Part shown: in pieces, positions 16,439 to 24,462 of the stretch
How the letters are laid out: every line of letters begins with the position of its first letter
How positions within the stretch are numbered: position 1 is the first letter of the stretch
Origin: Azotobacter vinelandii
Lineage (GTDB): Bacteria > Pseudomonadota > Gammaproteobacteria > Pseudomonadales > Pseudomonadaceae
Reading direction: 5' to 3' (one strand)
DNA: 64,000 nucleotides
Assembly (NCBI RefSeq): GCF_001571105.1
Contig: NZ_BCTD01000010.1
The notes under the pieces: generated by a model
Databases searched by the model: none
What the model was told of the DNA's origin: nothing
What the model saw: only the letters and a program-made list of their open reading frames with translations
Made by a program: the position numbers and the translations under genes

Positions 16439-17836
16439 ATGAGCAAAGCAACAATAAAAGCGGGCCTGGCGATCCCGATCGCCCTGGCGCTGAGCCTGGC
16501 CGACAGCGTCCGGGCCGCCCCGGAAGAGAAACCGACCAGCTACTCGCCGGTGGCGATCACCGAAGACTTCGCCACCACCAAGGAACGCCTCGCGGGCGAG
16601 AAATCCAGCGTGATGCAGACCCAGCGGCGTCTGCTGGATGCGCGCTACGACCTGTCCGACAAGCCCGTCCAGGGCGTCGCCATGAGCAAGGGCAAGCCGG
16701 TGCAGGGCGGCGTGCGCGTCAAGCTGCCGGGCGGTACCAACTGGGACGACCTGGGCCGCCTGAACCCCGAGGAGATCCGCGGCAAGCGCCTGTTCCCGGC
16801 CGGTTTCATGCCGCTGCCCCATCCCAAGCACGGCGAGGGCGGCATGCTCTTCCCGCAGTTCATGATCGACGAGATCAACAAGCAGGAACAGCGCGACCTG
16901 ACCCGCTTCGACCTGGACTACGACCTGCCCGACCATTTCCTACCCGAGTTTCCGGCGCCGATCTTCCTCACCACCCGCCCGGACCTGGGCGACGTGTCGC
17001 AGGGCAAGCAGGTGACCCTGTTCAACTACTACGAGCTGTTCAACGGCATCCTCAATCCCAAGCAGCTCGAAGGCCTGCGCCTGTTGCTCACGCCCTTCCC
17101 GCAGCAGCAGTTCAACGTCACCGAGGACCGCCGCAGCGAGCACCCGCACCGCGGCGTGGCCTGCCTCGACTGCCACGCCAACGGCCACACCAACGCCGCC
17201 ACCCACCTGGTCGGCGACATCCGCCCGCAGGAACTGCGTCACCGCATCGATACCCCGACGCTGCGCGGGGTGAACATCCAGCGGCTGTTCGGTTCGCAAC
17301 GGGCCCTGAAATCGGTGGAGGACTTCACCGAATTCGAGCAGCGCGCCGCCTACTTCGACGGCGATCCAGTGATCGCCACCAAGAAGGGGGTGAACATCCT
17401 CGAACGCGGCAGCCAAGTGCATTTCATGGGCGAGTTCCAGGCCCTTCTGGATTTCCCGCCGGCACCCAAGCTGGATGTCGAGGGCCGGCTGATCAAAGGC
17501 CAGGCCAGCGAGCAGGAACTGCGCGGCGAGGCGCTGTTCCACGGCAAGGCCGCCTGTGCCGGCTGCCACGCGCCGCCCTACTACACCGACAACCTGATGC
17601 ACAATCTGAAGACCGAGCGCTTCTTCGAGCCGCAGACCATCAACGGCCGCCTGGCCAAGGCCGACGGGCCGATCAAGACCTTCCCGCTGCGCGGCATCAA
17701 GGACTCGCCGCCGTACCTGCACGACGGCCGCCTGCTGACCCTGGAAGATACCGTGGAGTTCTTCAATCTGGTGCTGCAGCGCGGCCTGAGCGCGGAGGAG
17801 AAGGCCGATCTGGTGGCCTTCCTGCGCACGCTCTGA
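16439..17836 (+). CDS. Periplasmic di-heme cytochrome c, peroxidase-like family
   Basis: A 465-residue protein with a signal peptide (MSKATIKAGLAIPIALALSL to about residue 29) and two covalent heme motifs, CLDCH (about residue 243) and CAGCH (about residue 368). The C-terminal part (KTFPLRGIKDSPPYLHDGRLLTLEDTVEFFN) matches the cytochrome c peroxidase/MauG superfamily, where the HDGR region and the following helix surround the second heme. The long N-terminal extension before the first heme is a feature of a Pseudomonas subgroup often labelled only as cytochrome. AGGGAGA precedes the ATG. Peroxidase activity is not certain; an electron-transfer or oxidase role is possible. Confidence 0.8.
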   Translation: MSKATIKAGLAIPIALALSLADSVRAAPEEKPTSYSPVAITEDFATTKERLAGEKSSVMQTQRRLLDARYDLSDKPVQGVAMSKGKPVQGGVRVKLPGGTNWDDLGRLNPEEIRGKRLFPAGFMPLPHPKHGEGGMLFPQFMIDEINKQEQRDLTRFDLDYDLPDHFLPEFPAPIFLTTRPDLGDVSQGKQVTLFNYYELFNGILNPKQLEGLRLLLTPFPQQQFNVTEDRRSEHPHRGVACLDCHANGHTNAATHLVGDIRPQELRHRIDTPTLRGVNIQRLFGSQRALKSVEDFTEFEQRAAYFDGDPVIATKKGVNILERGSQVHFMGEFQALLDFPPAPKLDVEGRLIKGQASEQELRGEALFHGKAACAGCHAPPYYTDNLMHNLKTERFFEPQTINGRLAKADGPIKTFPLRGIKDSPPYLHDGRLLTLEDTVEFFNLVLQRGLSAEEKADLVAFLRTL

Positions 17837-17843
17837 GGGGCCT

Positions 17844-17876
17844 CGCGAGGGACGCCACCGCGTCGCGTCCCTCGCG
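17844..17876 (+). terminator. Hairpin after the di-heme cytochrome gene
   Basis: A perfect 12-bp stem, CGCGAGGGACGC (17844-17855) with GCGTCCCTCGCG (17865-17876), starting seven bases after the stop codon. It lacks a T-run, so it may protect the 3' end or act with the T-rich terminator at 17956. Confidence 0.5.
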
Positions 17877-17955
17877 CGACGGCGGGACTTGCAGGCGCGG
17901 CCGAATCGCAATCAACTATGAGCTTCGTGACGCCGGCCGCAGGCCGGCGTTCCTC

Positions 17956-17986
17956 GCCCGGCCGGATGCCGCCGGGCTTTTCTTTT
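17956..17986 (+). terminator. Intrinsic terminator just upstream of the Gre-like gene
   Basis: GCCCGGC (17956-17962) pairs with GCCGGGC (17971-17977) and is followed by TTTTCTTTT. It ends about 20 bases before the ATG at 18007, leaving no room for a promoter between it and that gene. Confidence 0.65.
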
Positions 17987-18006
17987 CCCCGCCCCGACGC
18001 CTTCCG

Positions 18007-18489
18007 ATGAGCAAAACCCGCGTACTGCAACTGATCCTCGCCCGCCTGGAGGACGATCTCGCCCTCGCCCGGATCGCCGTACAGACGGCCCACGAGGCGG
18101 CGACCCACGAAGAGAGCGTCGCCGAGAACAAATACGATACCCGCGGCCTGGAAGCGGCCTATCTGGCCGCCGGCCAGTCGCGCCGGCTGGAGGAAATCCG
18201 CCAGGCCCTGAACCGCTACCGGAACCTGCAAGCGCGTCCTTTCGATGCCGGGCGCGGCATCCAGTTGACCGACCTGGTGCGTCTGGTCGACGGGCAGGGC
18301 GTGGAACAGACGCTGTTCCTCGGCCCGGACGCGGCCGGGCTCAAGGTCCGCGACGGCGACCGGCAAGTGATGGTCATCACCCCGCGCTCGCCGCTCGGCC
18401 AGCGCCTGCTCGGACGCGGCGAGGGAGACGAGATCGAACTGACGCTGGCCGGGGCGCTCCAGCGCTACGAAGTGCTGGAGGTCGGTTGA
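18007..18489 (+). CDS. GreA/GreB-like transcription elongation factor
   Basis: A 160-residue protein. The first 75 residues are helical and charged (RLEDDLALARIAVQTAHEAA, then AENKYDTRGLEAAYLAAGQSRRLEEI), consistent with the coiled coil that reaches into the RNA polymerase secondary channel. The C-terminal part (about 85-160) ends ITPRSPLGQRLLGRGEGDEIEL, the GreA/GreB C-domain signature (SPLG..L.G...GD). Overall similarity to GreA is low, so it may be a Gre paralogue with a different effect on polymerase. No clear ribosome-binding site. An intrinsic terminator lies directly upstream, suggesting attenuation or read-through control. Confidence 0.65.
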   Translation: MSKTRVLQLILARLEDDLALARIAVQTAHEAATHEESVAENKYDTRGLEAAYLAAGQSRRLEEIRQALNRYRNLQARPFDAGRGIQLTDLVRLVDGQGVEQTLFLGPDAAGLKVRDGDRQVMVITPRSPLGQRLLGRGEGDEIELTLAGALQRYEVLEVG

Positions 18490-18493
18490 AGGA

Positions 18494-18523
18494 GCCGGGC
18501 CATTCCTGGCGGAACGGCCCGGC
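18494..18523. terminator. Bidirectional hairpin between convergent genes
   Basis: A 13-bp stem with one mismatch: GCCGGGCCATTCC (18494-18506) with GGAACGGCCCGGC (18511-18523) and a TGGC loop. It sits between the Gre-like gene (stop 18489) and the DUF808 gene (stop 18533). No T-run. Confidence 0.5.
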
Positions 18524-18532
18524 CGAACGCTC

Positions 18533-19468
18533 TCAGCGACCGAAGGCTTTCATGACGCGCTCGACCAGCGTGACGCCGGCCAGCACCAGGCCGCCGGCGA
18601 CGATGCCGACCAGTGCGTTCAGCACTGTCGGCAGCAGCGCCGAGAGGATGCTGCCGACATTCGGCAAGCCGTTGGTGGTGGCTTCCAGGCCGTGCAGCCA
18701 GTGGGCCAGGAACGGCAGGCCATGCACCAGGATACCGCCGCCGACCAGGAACATCGCCGCGGTGCCGAGCACCGACAAGGCTTTCATCAGCCAGGGCGCC
18801 GCCGCCAGCAGGCCCCGGCCCAGCCGGTTCAGCAGCGCGCTGGGCTGGCGCTCCAGATAGAGGCCGAGGTCGTCCAGCTTGACGATGCCGGCGACCAGTC
18901 CGTAGACGCCAACGGTGATGATCAGCGAGATGCCCACCAGCACCGCGACCTGGGTGGTGAAGGAAGCCTGCGCCACGGTGCCGAGGCTGATGGCGATGAT
19001 CTCGGCGGAAAGGATGAAGTCGGTGCGCACCGCGCCCTTGATCTTGTCCTGCTCGAAGGCGACCAGATCGATGTTCGGATCGGCCAGCGCGGCGCTCAGT
19101 TCGGCACGCTCGGTCTCGTCCTCGGCGGCGCTGTGGGTCAGCTTGTGCGCCAGCTTCTCGAACCCCTCGAAACAGAGGAAGGCGCCGCCCAGCATCAACA
19201 GCGGGGTGATCAGCCAGGGCGCCAGGGCGCTGATGAGCAGCGCGGCGGGCACCAGGATCGCCTTGTTGCGCAGCGAGCCCTTGGCCACCGCCCAGACCAC
19301 CGGCAACTCCCGCTCGGCCGCGACGCCGGTGACCTGCTGGGCGTTGAGGGCGAGATCGTCGCCGAGCACGCCGGCGGTTTTCTTCGCCGCGAGCTTGGTC
19401 ATCACCGAGACGTCGTCGAGCAGGGTGGCGATATCGTCGATCAGGGTCAGCAGACTGCTACCAGCCAT
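18533..19468 (-). CDS. DUF808 family inner-membrane protein (YedI-like)
   Basis: A 311-residue protein starting MAGSSLLTLIDDIATLLDDVSVMTKLAAKKTAGVLGDDLALNA, the near-invariant opening of DUF808 proteins such as E. coli YedI. It then has about seven hydrophobic segments, among them KAILVPAALLISALAPWL and TQVAVLVGISLIITVGVYGLVAGIV. The family is widespread but has no assigned function. AAGGAG lies eight bases before the ATG. Transcribed alone, convergent with the Gre-like gene. Confidence 0.9.
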   Translation of the reverse strand: MAGSSLLTLIDDIATLLDDVSVMTKLAAKKTAGVLGDDLALNAQQVTGVAAERELPVVWAVAKGSLRNKAILVPAALLISALAPWLITPLLMLGGAFLCFEGFEKLAHKLTHSAAEDETERAELSAALADPNIDLVAFEQDKIKGAVRTDFILSAEIIAISLGTVAQASFTTQVAVLVGISLIITVGVYGLVAGIVKLDDLGLYLERQPSALLNRLGRGLLAAAPWLMKALSVLGTAAMFLVGGGILVHGLPFLAHWLHGLEATTNGLPNVGSILSALLPTVLNALVGIVAGGLVLAGVTLVERVMKAFGR

Positions 19469-19640
19469 GAAAAAAACTCCTTGTGGGAACGGCCAGGCGG
19501 GTATTGACGGACCTGGCGGAGCCGCCAGTAAAGCAGGTCGGGATGAAGCGGCAAAGATGGCGGGAGGAAACCGGAGGGATTTTCGCCGGTCGCGCCCGCC
19601 CCAAGGCGAAGGTCGCCCCGGAGCGGCCCGGTCTTCGCTA

Positions 19641-19919
19641 TCAGTGGATGGCGTAGGTGGGCAAGCGGAGGCGGCTCTGGCTCTGCAGTCTGGCGACCAT
19701 CGGCGCCTCGCCGGCCTCGATGGCCAGGTCGCGCTGTATGGCGCCGATCAGCCAGTCGAGCTGCAGGCTGTTCCGCATCTGATCGAGAGACAGGGCGCGG
19801 CGCATCACCGGCCGGCCGTCCTGCCGCAAGGTGAAGAGCAGGCTGCCGTCCGGACGCTGCTCGAGGAGAACCTCGTACTCGGGAAAAGCGGCGACAAGGG
19901 TTTCTTCTATCTGCTTCAT
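19641..19919 (-). CDS. Small DUF3509-type protein
   Basis: A 92-residue cytosolic protein (MKQIEETLVAAFPEYEVLLEQRPDGSLLFTLR at the N-terminus, then RRALSLDQMRNSLQLDWLIGAIQRDLA). Length and the pattern of a short beta segment followed by a helix match the Pseudomonas-specific DUF3509 family as I recall it; the assignment is moderate. An AGGGGG precedes the ATG. No function is known. It lies alone between DUF808 and the YgjP-like gene. Confidence 0.65.
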   Translation of the reverse strand: MKQIEETLVAAFPEYEVLLEQRPDGSLLFTLRQDGRPVMRRALSLDQMRNSLQLDWLIGAIQRDLAIEAGEAPMVARLQSQSRLRLPTYAIH

Positions 19920-20089
19920 TGGCTACCCCCTAATCATATGGTCCTGCGGCGGAAAAAACGGCAGGTTTCATGCCAAAGGCAATTACCCTATGAATCAATG
20001 AGTTGCAGAAAAACCCTAGAAGCATGTCCGGCAAAATGCAAGAAATTGCCCAGGCGCAGCGTGCACTTTGCCGGATGGGAAGGAAGGGC

Positions 20090-20605
20090 TCAGCGCCCCG
20101 GCAAGGCATCCTGCCCGCCCAGATCGCGCCAGGTCAGGTAGACGCGCAGGTCGAATTCGAGCTGCTGATAACCGGGCAACATGTGCTCGCAGAGCTGGTA
20201 GAAGGCCTTGTTGTGCTCGAACTCGCGCAGGTGCGCCAGCTCATGCACCACGATCATGTCGAGGAACTCCGGCGCCGCCTCGCGGAACAGCGCGGCCACG
20301 CGGATCTCCTTCTTCGCCTTGAGCCTGCCGCCCTGCACGCGCGAGACCGCGGTATGCAGGCCGAGGGCGTTGCGCAGCACGTCCAGCTTGCTGTCGTAGA
20401 GCACCTTGTCGATGCCCGGCGCGTTGCGCAGGTAGCGCTGCTTGAGTTCCATGGTGTAGGCGTACAGCGCCTTGTCGCTCTGCACGGCATGACGGCCGGG
20501 ATAGCGCTTGGCCAGGTAGTCGCCCAGGCGCCCCTCGGCGATCAGCCGGCGGACCTGATCCTGCAGATGGGACGGGTAGGCGGCGAGGTACTTGAGCGGG
20601 GTCAT
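20090..20605 (-). CDS. YgjP-like zinc metallopeptidase (M48/WLM-type)
   Basis: A 171-residue protein with the metalloprotease motif VVHELAHLREFEHNKAFYQL: the HELAH helix provides two zinc His and the catalytic Glu, and the downstream H in EFEHN is the likely third ligand. The preceding segment (GRLKAKKEIRVAALFREAAPEFLDM) fits the YgjP/DUF45 family, although the classic RWGS stretch is not obvious. ATG at 20605 is chosen; upstream in-frame codons give a low-complexity Arg/Pro-rich extension unlike the family. Substrate unknown. Confidence 0.8.
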   Translation of the reverse strand: MTPLKYLAAYPSHLQDQVRRLIAEGRLGDYLAKRYPGRHAVQSDKALYAYTMELKQRYLRNAPGIDKVLYDSKLDVLRNALGLHTAVSRVQGGRLKAKKEIRVAALFREAAPEFLDMIVVHELAHLREFEHNKAFYQLCEHMLPGYQQLEFDLRVYLTWRDLGGQDALPGR

Positions 20606-20773
20606 GCCGGGGGTCTTCCTCGGTTGCACGGACGATTCGACGAGCGGGCGGCGTCGCCCCGAAAGCCTACCAGCATCGGCAGCGCAGCCCCATCGAACGA
20701 GCGGGAGCCACGGGCAGCGGGCGCTTACGAACGGTAAGTCCCGGCCAGGGAATCGACCCTTGCTTCGAGGCAA

Positions 20774-20867
20774 AATCACTTGAAAACACTTAACAAAACA
20801 TTTGACCTGAGTGTTTTTGCCAAAATAAGCTTTGAATCACTTAAAAACATGCAGAATCACTTGAAAT
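20774..20867 (+). promoter_or_regulatory. Array of direct repeats upstream of the DeoR-type regulator (putative operators)
   Basis: Four copies of A(A/T)CACTT(A/G)A: AATCACTTGAAAA (20774-20786), AACACTTAACAA (from 20785), AATCACTTAAAAA (20835-20847) and AATCACTTGAAAT (20855-20867). An inverted partial copy (GTGTTTTTG) lies at 20811-20819. The first two are 11 bases apart and the last two 20 bases apart, about one and two helical turns. The last copy overlaps the start codon. AT-rich surroundings contrast with the GC-rich flanks. Confidence 0.6.
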
Positions 20868-21645
20868 GAATGCCGTGACCCAGGAAGAGCGGCTCGCCGT
20901 CATCGCCAACCTGCTGGAGCGCCAGCAGCGCATCACCCTGGACGAGATCTGCCGGCACTTCGGCATCTCCCGCGACTCGGCACGGCGGGACCTGATCCGG
21001 CTGACCGAACAGCCCCGCTTCCAGCGCATCCGCGGCGGCGCCCGGCTGCTCACGCCGGCCAGCGAACCGCTGCCCTTCCAGCAGCGTCCGCGCAACGACG
21101 CCAAGGTCGCGCTCGCCAGGCGAACCCTGGAGATACTCCAGCCCGGCGCCAGCCTGTACCTGGACGCCGGCAGCACCCTGCTGGAGCTGGCCCGGCTGCT
21201 CGCCGCCCAGCCCCAACCCTTCACCCTGGTCAGCGCCGCACTGGATGCCTTGCAGTTGCTGAGCCGGAACCCGGCGCTCGGCCTCCATGCGCTGGGCGGG
21301 GAGTTCGATGCGCTGCAGCGCATGATGCTGGGGCCGGAAACCGAGCGGCAGCTCGGGCAGTTCCGCCTGCGGCACGCCGTCCTGGGCATCTGCGCCCTGA
21401 GCGAGCACGGCCTCAGCGCCCCGACGGCCAGCGAAGCCGCCCTGAAACGCCGGGCGATCGCCCAGTCCGAACAACTGATCGCGGTCGGCTGCGCCGACAA
21501 GTTCGACACCCAGCAGTTGCACCAGGTCTGCGAACTGGCCCGGCTGGACCTGCTGATCTGCGACGCGCTGCCCGACGGGCCGTTGCGCCGGGCGCTCGTC
21601 GACCTCGAGATTCCGATCCTCACCCTGGAGGCTCCCATTGATTAA
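20866..21645 (+). CDS. DeoR/GlpR-family transcriptional regulator
   Basis: A 259-residue regulator with an N-terminal DeoR helix-turn-helix (residues about 5-60: LERQQRITLDEICRHFGISRDSARRDLIRL). It is followed by a sugar-phosphate-sensing isomerase-like domain with YLDAGSTLLELARLL (phosphosugar loop), LGGEFD and a late CADKFD segment. This family represses sugar or polyol genes until a phosphorylated sugar binds. It heads a three-gene operon (eight-base overlap with the next gene), so the Gfo/Idh oxidoreductase and the UPF0303 protein are its likely targets. The start at 20866 has no Shine-Dalgarno sequence and overlaps the last operator-like repeat. Confidence 0.88.
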   Translation: MNAVTQEERLAVIANLLERQQRITLDEICRHFGISRDSARRDLIRLTEQPRFQRIRGGARLLTPASEPLPFQQRPRNDAKVALARRTLEILQPGASLYLDAGSTLLELARLLAAQPQPFTLVSAALDALQLLSRNPALGLHALGGEFDALQRMMLGPETERQLGQFRLRHAVLGICALSEHGLSAPTASEAALKRRAIAQSEQLIAVGCADKFDTQQLHQVCELARLDLLICDALPDGPLRRALVDLEIPILTLEAPID

Positions 21646-22663
21646 GACCGCCGTGATCGGCTACGGGCTCTCAGCCCGCATCTTCCACCTGCCCTTCATC
21701 CACAACCAGCCGGAGCTGCGGCTGGTGGCCATCAGCAGCGGCCAGGAACAACTGCGCCAGGACTACCCGCGGTTGCAGCACTACTCCGACGGCAGCGAGC
21801 TGATCGCCCGCAGCGACGCCGAACTGGTGGTCATCACCTCGCCGAATCACAGCCACTATCCGCTGGCCCGGCAGGCCCTGCTGGCCGGCAAGGACGTACT
21901 GGTGGAAAAGCCCTTCGTGGTGACAGCGGAGGAAGGCGAGGAACTGCTGGCCCTGGCTGCCCGCCAGCAGCGGCTCCTGGCGATCTACCACAACCGCCGC
22001 TTCGACGGCGACTTCCTGACCCTGCAGCAGTTGCTGCGCGACGGCCGGTTGGGCGAGATCCGTCATTTCGAATCCCACTTCGACCGTTTCCGCCCCATCC
22101 CGCGCGCCCGCTGGCGCGAGCAGGCCGTCCCGGGCGGCGGCATCCTCTACGATCTCGGTCCCCACCTGATCGACCAGGCGCTGGTGCTGTTCGGCCCCCC
22201 CGAAGCCGTCACCGCCCGCTGTCGCCGGTTGCGCGACGGCGCCGAGGCCACCGACTACTTCCATCTGCAATTGCACTATCCGGACAAGGAGGTGGTGCTG
22301 CACTCGAGCCCGTTCTGCGCCGCCCCTACCCCGCGTTTCGTGCTGCAGGGCACCCTGGGCAGCTACCACAAGTACGGGCTCGATCCGCAGGAGGACGCGT
22401 TGCGCGCCGGCACGACGCCGGGTGGCCCGGACTGGGGGCTGGAGCCGGAGAGCCGGCACGGGCACCTGTACACGGAGCGGGAAACCCGCACGCTGCCGAC
22501 CCTGGCCGGCAACTACCAACTGTTCTACCGGCATCTGGCGCAAGCCCTGCAGAAACGTCTGCCGCCGCCGGTGACGCCCGCCGACGCCCTGCTGGGCATC
22601 CGCCTGATCGAGCTGGCCTACCGTAGCCACGAACAGGGCCGCACGCTGGAGGTACGCCGATGA
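21638..22663 (+). CDS. Gfo/Idh/MocA-family NAD(P)-dependent oxidoreductase
   Basis: A 341-residue enzyme: Rossmann start KTAVIGYGLSARIFHLPFI, the VITSPNHSHYPLARQALLAGKDVLVEKPF segment with the family EKP motif (Lys is catalytic), then GGGILYDLGPHLIDQALVLFG in the substrate domain. It is closest in pattern to YdgJ-type proteins acting on sugars or inositols. The start is a TTG at 21638, supported by GGAGG six bases upstream and an eight-base overlap with the DeoR gene. The substrate is unknown; the DeoR neighbour suggests a sugar or polyol. Confidence 0.88.
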   Translation: MIKTAVIGYGLSARIFHLPFIHNQPELRLVAISSGQEQLRQDYPRLQHYSDGSELIARSDAELVVITSPNHSHYPLARQALLAGKDVLVEKPFVVTAEEGEELLALAARQQRLLAIYHNRRFDGDFLTLQQLLRDGRLGEIRHFESHFDRFRPIPRARWREQAVPGGGILYDLGPHLIDQALVLFGPPEAVTARCRRLRDGAEATDYFHLQLHYPDKEVVLHSSPFCAAPTPRFVLQGTLGSYHKYGLDPQEDALRAGTTPGGPDWGLEPESRHGHLYTERETRTLPTLAGNYQLFYRHLAQALQKRLPPPVTPADALLGIRLIELAYRSHEQGRTLEVRR

Positions 22664-23127
22664 GCCCGTCCGAACTGCTGGAGCAGGAGGCGCGACTGCG
22701 CCTGCCCGCCTTAGACCTGGCCGACGCCTGGCGGCTGGGTCTGCACCTGCAGCGGCTCGCGAGCGCCGCCCAGGCCCCGGCCGTGCTGGAGATCCACGCC
22801 TACGGCCGCATCGTCTTCGGCGCCGCCCTGCCCGGCTCCAGTGCCGACAACCATGACTGGGTCAGGCGCAAGCGCAATGCGGTGCTGCGTTTCGGGCACA
22901 GTTCGATGTATCTGGGGGAGTACAACCGCGGCAAGGGGCGGGAATTCGAAACCCAGCCGCATATCGACGCGCACGAGTACGCGGCCCACGGCGGCGGCTT
23001 CCCGCTGCGCCTGGTCAACGGGGAACTGGTCGGCGCCCTGACCCTGTCCGGCCTGCCGCAGTGGGACGACCACCGGCTGGCGGTCGAGGCGTTGCAGGCC
23101 TGGCTGCAGGAAGACCGGCCCACTTGA
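22660..23127 (+). CDS. UPF0303/heme-degrading-domain (DUF336-like) protein
   Basis: A 155-residue protein. Typical UPF0303 segments are DNHDWVRRKRNAVLRFGHSS, HGGGFPLRLVNGELVGALTLSGLPQWDDH and the following VEAL. The family belongs to the HbpS/Corrin-reducing-type fold, with no firmly assigned reaction. ATG overlaps the previous stop by four bases, and GGAGG lies seven bases upstream. Third gene of the DeoR operon; a hairpin at 23130-23158 follows directly. Confidence 0.82.
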   Translation: MSPSELLEQEARLRLPALDLADAWRLGLHLQRLASAAQAPAVLEIHAYGRIVFGAALPGSSADNHDWVRRKRNAVLRFGHSSMYLGEYNRGKGREFETQPHIDAHEYAAHGGGFPLRLVNGELVGALTLSGLPQWDDHRLAVEALQAWLQEDRPT

Positions 23128-23129
23128 AG

Positions 23130-23158
23130 CACGAGACCCGCGCGAAGCGGGCCTCGTG
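23130..23158. terminator. Bidirectional hairpin between convergent operons
   Basis: CACGAGACCCGC (23130-23141) pairs with GCGGGCCTCGTG (23147-23158) with one mismatch. It lies between the UPF0303 stop (23127) and the fba stop (23173). No long T-run. Confidence 0.5.
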
Positions 23159-23172
23159 GAACAGGTCGGGGC

Positions 23173-24237
23173 TCAGTTGACCTTGGCGGCCAGTTCGCCC
23201 TTGGCGTAGCGCTGGAACATGGCTTCCAGGGAGAGCGGCTTGATCTTCGAGGCGTGGCCGGCGGTGCCGAAAGCCTCGTAGCGGGCGACGCAGACGTCGC
23301 GCATGGCCTCGACGGTCTTGGCCAGGTACTTGCGCGGATCGAACTCGCTGGGGCTCTGGCCCATGAAGCGGCGGATCGCGCCGGTGGAGGCCAGGCGCAG
23401 GTCGGTGTCGATGTTGACCTTGCGCACGCCGTACTTGATGCCCTCGACGATTTCCTCGACCGGCACGCCGTAGGTTTCCTTGATGTCGCCGCCGTATTCG
23501 TTGATCACCTTCAGCCAGTCCTGCGGAACCGAGCTGGAGCCGTGCATCACCAGGTGGGTGTCGGGGATGCGCTTGTGGATTTCCTTGATGCGGTCGATGG
23601 CGAGGATGTCGCCGGTCGGCGGCTTGGTGAACTTGTAGGCGCCGTGGCTGGTGCCGATGGCGATGGCCAGGGCGTCGACCTGGGTTTCCTTGACGAAGCG
23701 CGCGGCCTCTTCCGGGTCGGTGAGCATCTGGCTGTGGTCCAGGGTGCCTTCGGCGCCGACGCCGTCTTCCTCGCCGGCCTGGCCGGTTTCCAGGCTGCCC
23801 AGGCAGCCCAGTTCGCCTTCCACGGAAACGCCGCAGGCGTGGGCGAAGGCCACGGTCTGCCGGGTCACGCGCACGTTGTAGTCGTAGTCGGCCGGGGTCT
23901 TGCCGTCTTCCTTCAGCGAGCCGTCCATCATCACCGAGGAGAAGCCGAGCTGGATCGAGCGCTGGCAGACGTCGGGGCTGGTGCCGTGGTCCTGGTGCAT
24001 GCACACCGGGATGTGCGGGAACTCCTCGATGGCGGCGAGGATCAGGTGGCGCAGGAAGGGCGCACCGGCGTATTTGCGGGCGCCGGCGGAAGCCTGGACG
24101 ATCACCGGCGAGTCGGTCTTGTCGGCCGCTTCCATGATGGCGCGCATCTGCTCGAGGTTGTTGACGTTGAAGGCCGGCACGCCGTAGCCGAATTCGGCGG
24201 CGTGGTCCAGCAGCTGACGCATGCTGATAAGTGCCAT
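23173..24237 (-). CDS. fba: Class II fructose-1,6-bisphosphate aldolase
   Basis: A 354-residue zinc enzyme of the Calvin-cycle subtype that joins dihydroxyacetone phosphate and glyceraldehyde 3-phosphate. It starts MALISMRQLLDHAAEFGYGVPAFNVNN. PVCMHQDHGTSPDVC carries the catalytic Asp-His region, VEGELGCLG the metal-site Glu, and KVNIDTDLRLA the phosphate-binding Asn/Asp region. Usual family length. AGGGAG precedes the ATG. It is the last gene of the tkt-epd-pgk-fba series; the 225-base gap to pgk holds a multi-hairpin repeat, so an internal promoter or processing site is likely. Confidence 0.96.
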   Translation of the reverse strand: MALISMRQLLDHAAEFGYGVPAFNVNNLEQMRAIMEAADKTDSPVIVQASAGARKYAGAPFLRHLILAAIEEFPHIPVCMHQDHGTSPDVCQRSIQLGFSSVMMDGSLKEDGKTPADYDYNVRVTRQTVAFAHACGVSVEGELGCLGSLETGQAGEEDGVGAEGTLDHSQMLTDPEEAARFVKETQVDALAIAIGTSHGAYKFTKPPTGDILAIDRIKEIHKRIPDTHLVMHGSSSVPQDWLKVINEYGGDIKETYGVPVEEIVEGIKYGVRKVNIDTDLRLASTGAIRRFMGQSPSEFDPRKYLAKTVEAMRDVCVARYEAFGTAGHASKIKPLSLEAMFQRYAKGELAAKVN

Positions 24238-24340
24238 CTTTGTACTCCCTATAATGATCGTTCGATCGCTGCCCGTACCGCCGACGGCGGCCCGGGCTCA
24301 AGCCTGAATCCCTCTCCCGCACGGGCAGAGGGGAGAACAT

Positions 24341-24447
24341 GAGCGTTCCCACGCTCCCGCGTGGGAACGCCTCCCCCGGACGCTCCGGCGTCCATGCAGC
24401 GGCGCCGGACATCCCGGGCGCGGCTCCCACGCCGGAGCGCGGGAGCC
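24341..24447. repeat. Triple-hairpin extragenic repeat between pgk and fba
   Basis: Three adjacent hairpins: GCGTTCCCACGC/GCGTGGGAACGC (24343-24370, TCCC loop), GGACGC/GCGTCC (24378-24393), and GGCTCCCACGC/GCGCGGGAGCC (24422-24447, one mismatch). The GTTCCCACGC-type hairpin belongs to a dispersed family I know from several gammaproteobacterial genomes. Confidence 0.65.
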
Positions 24448-24462
24448 ATCGAGATACGGGTA

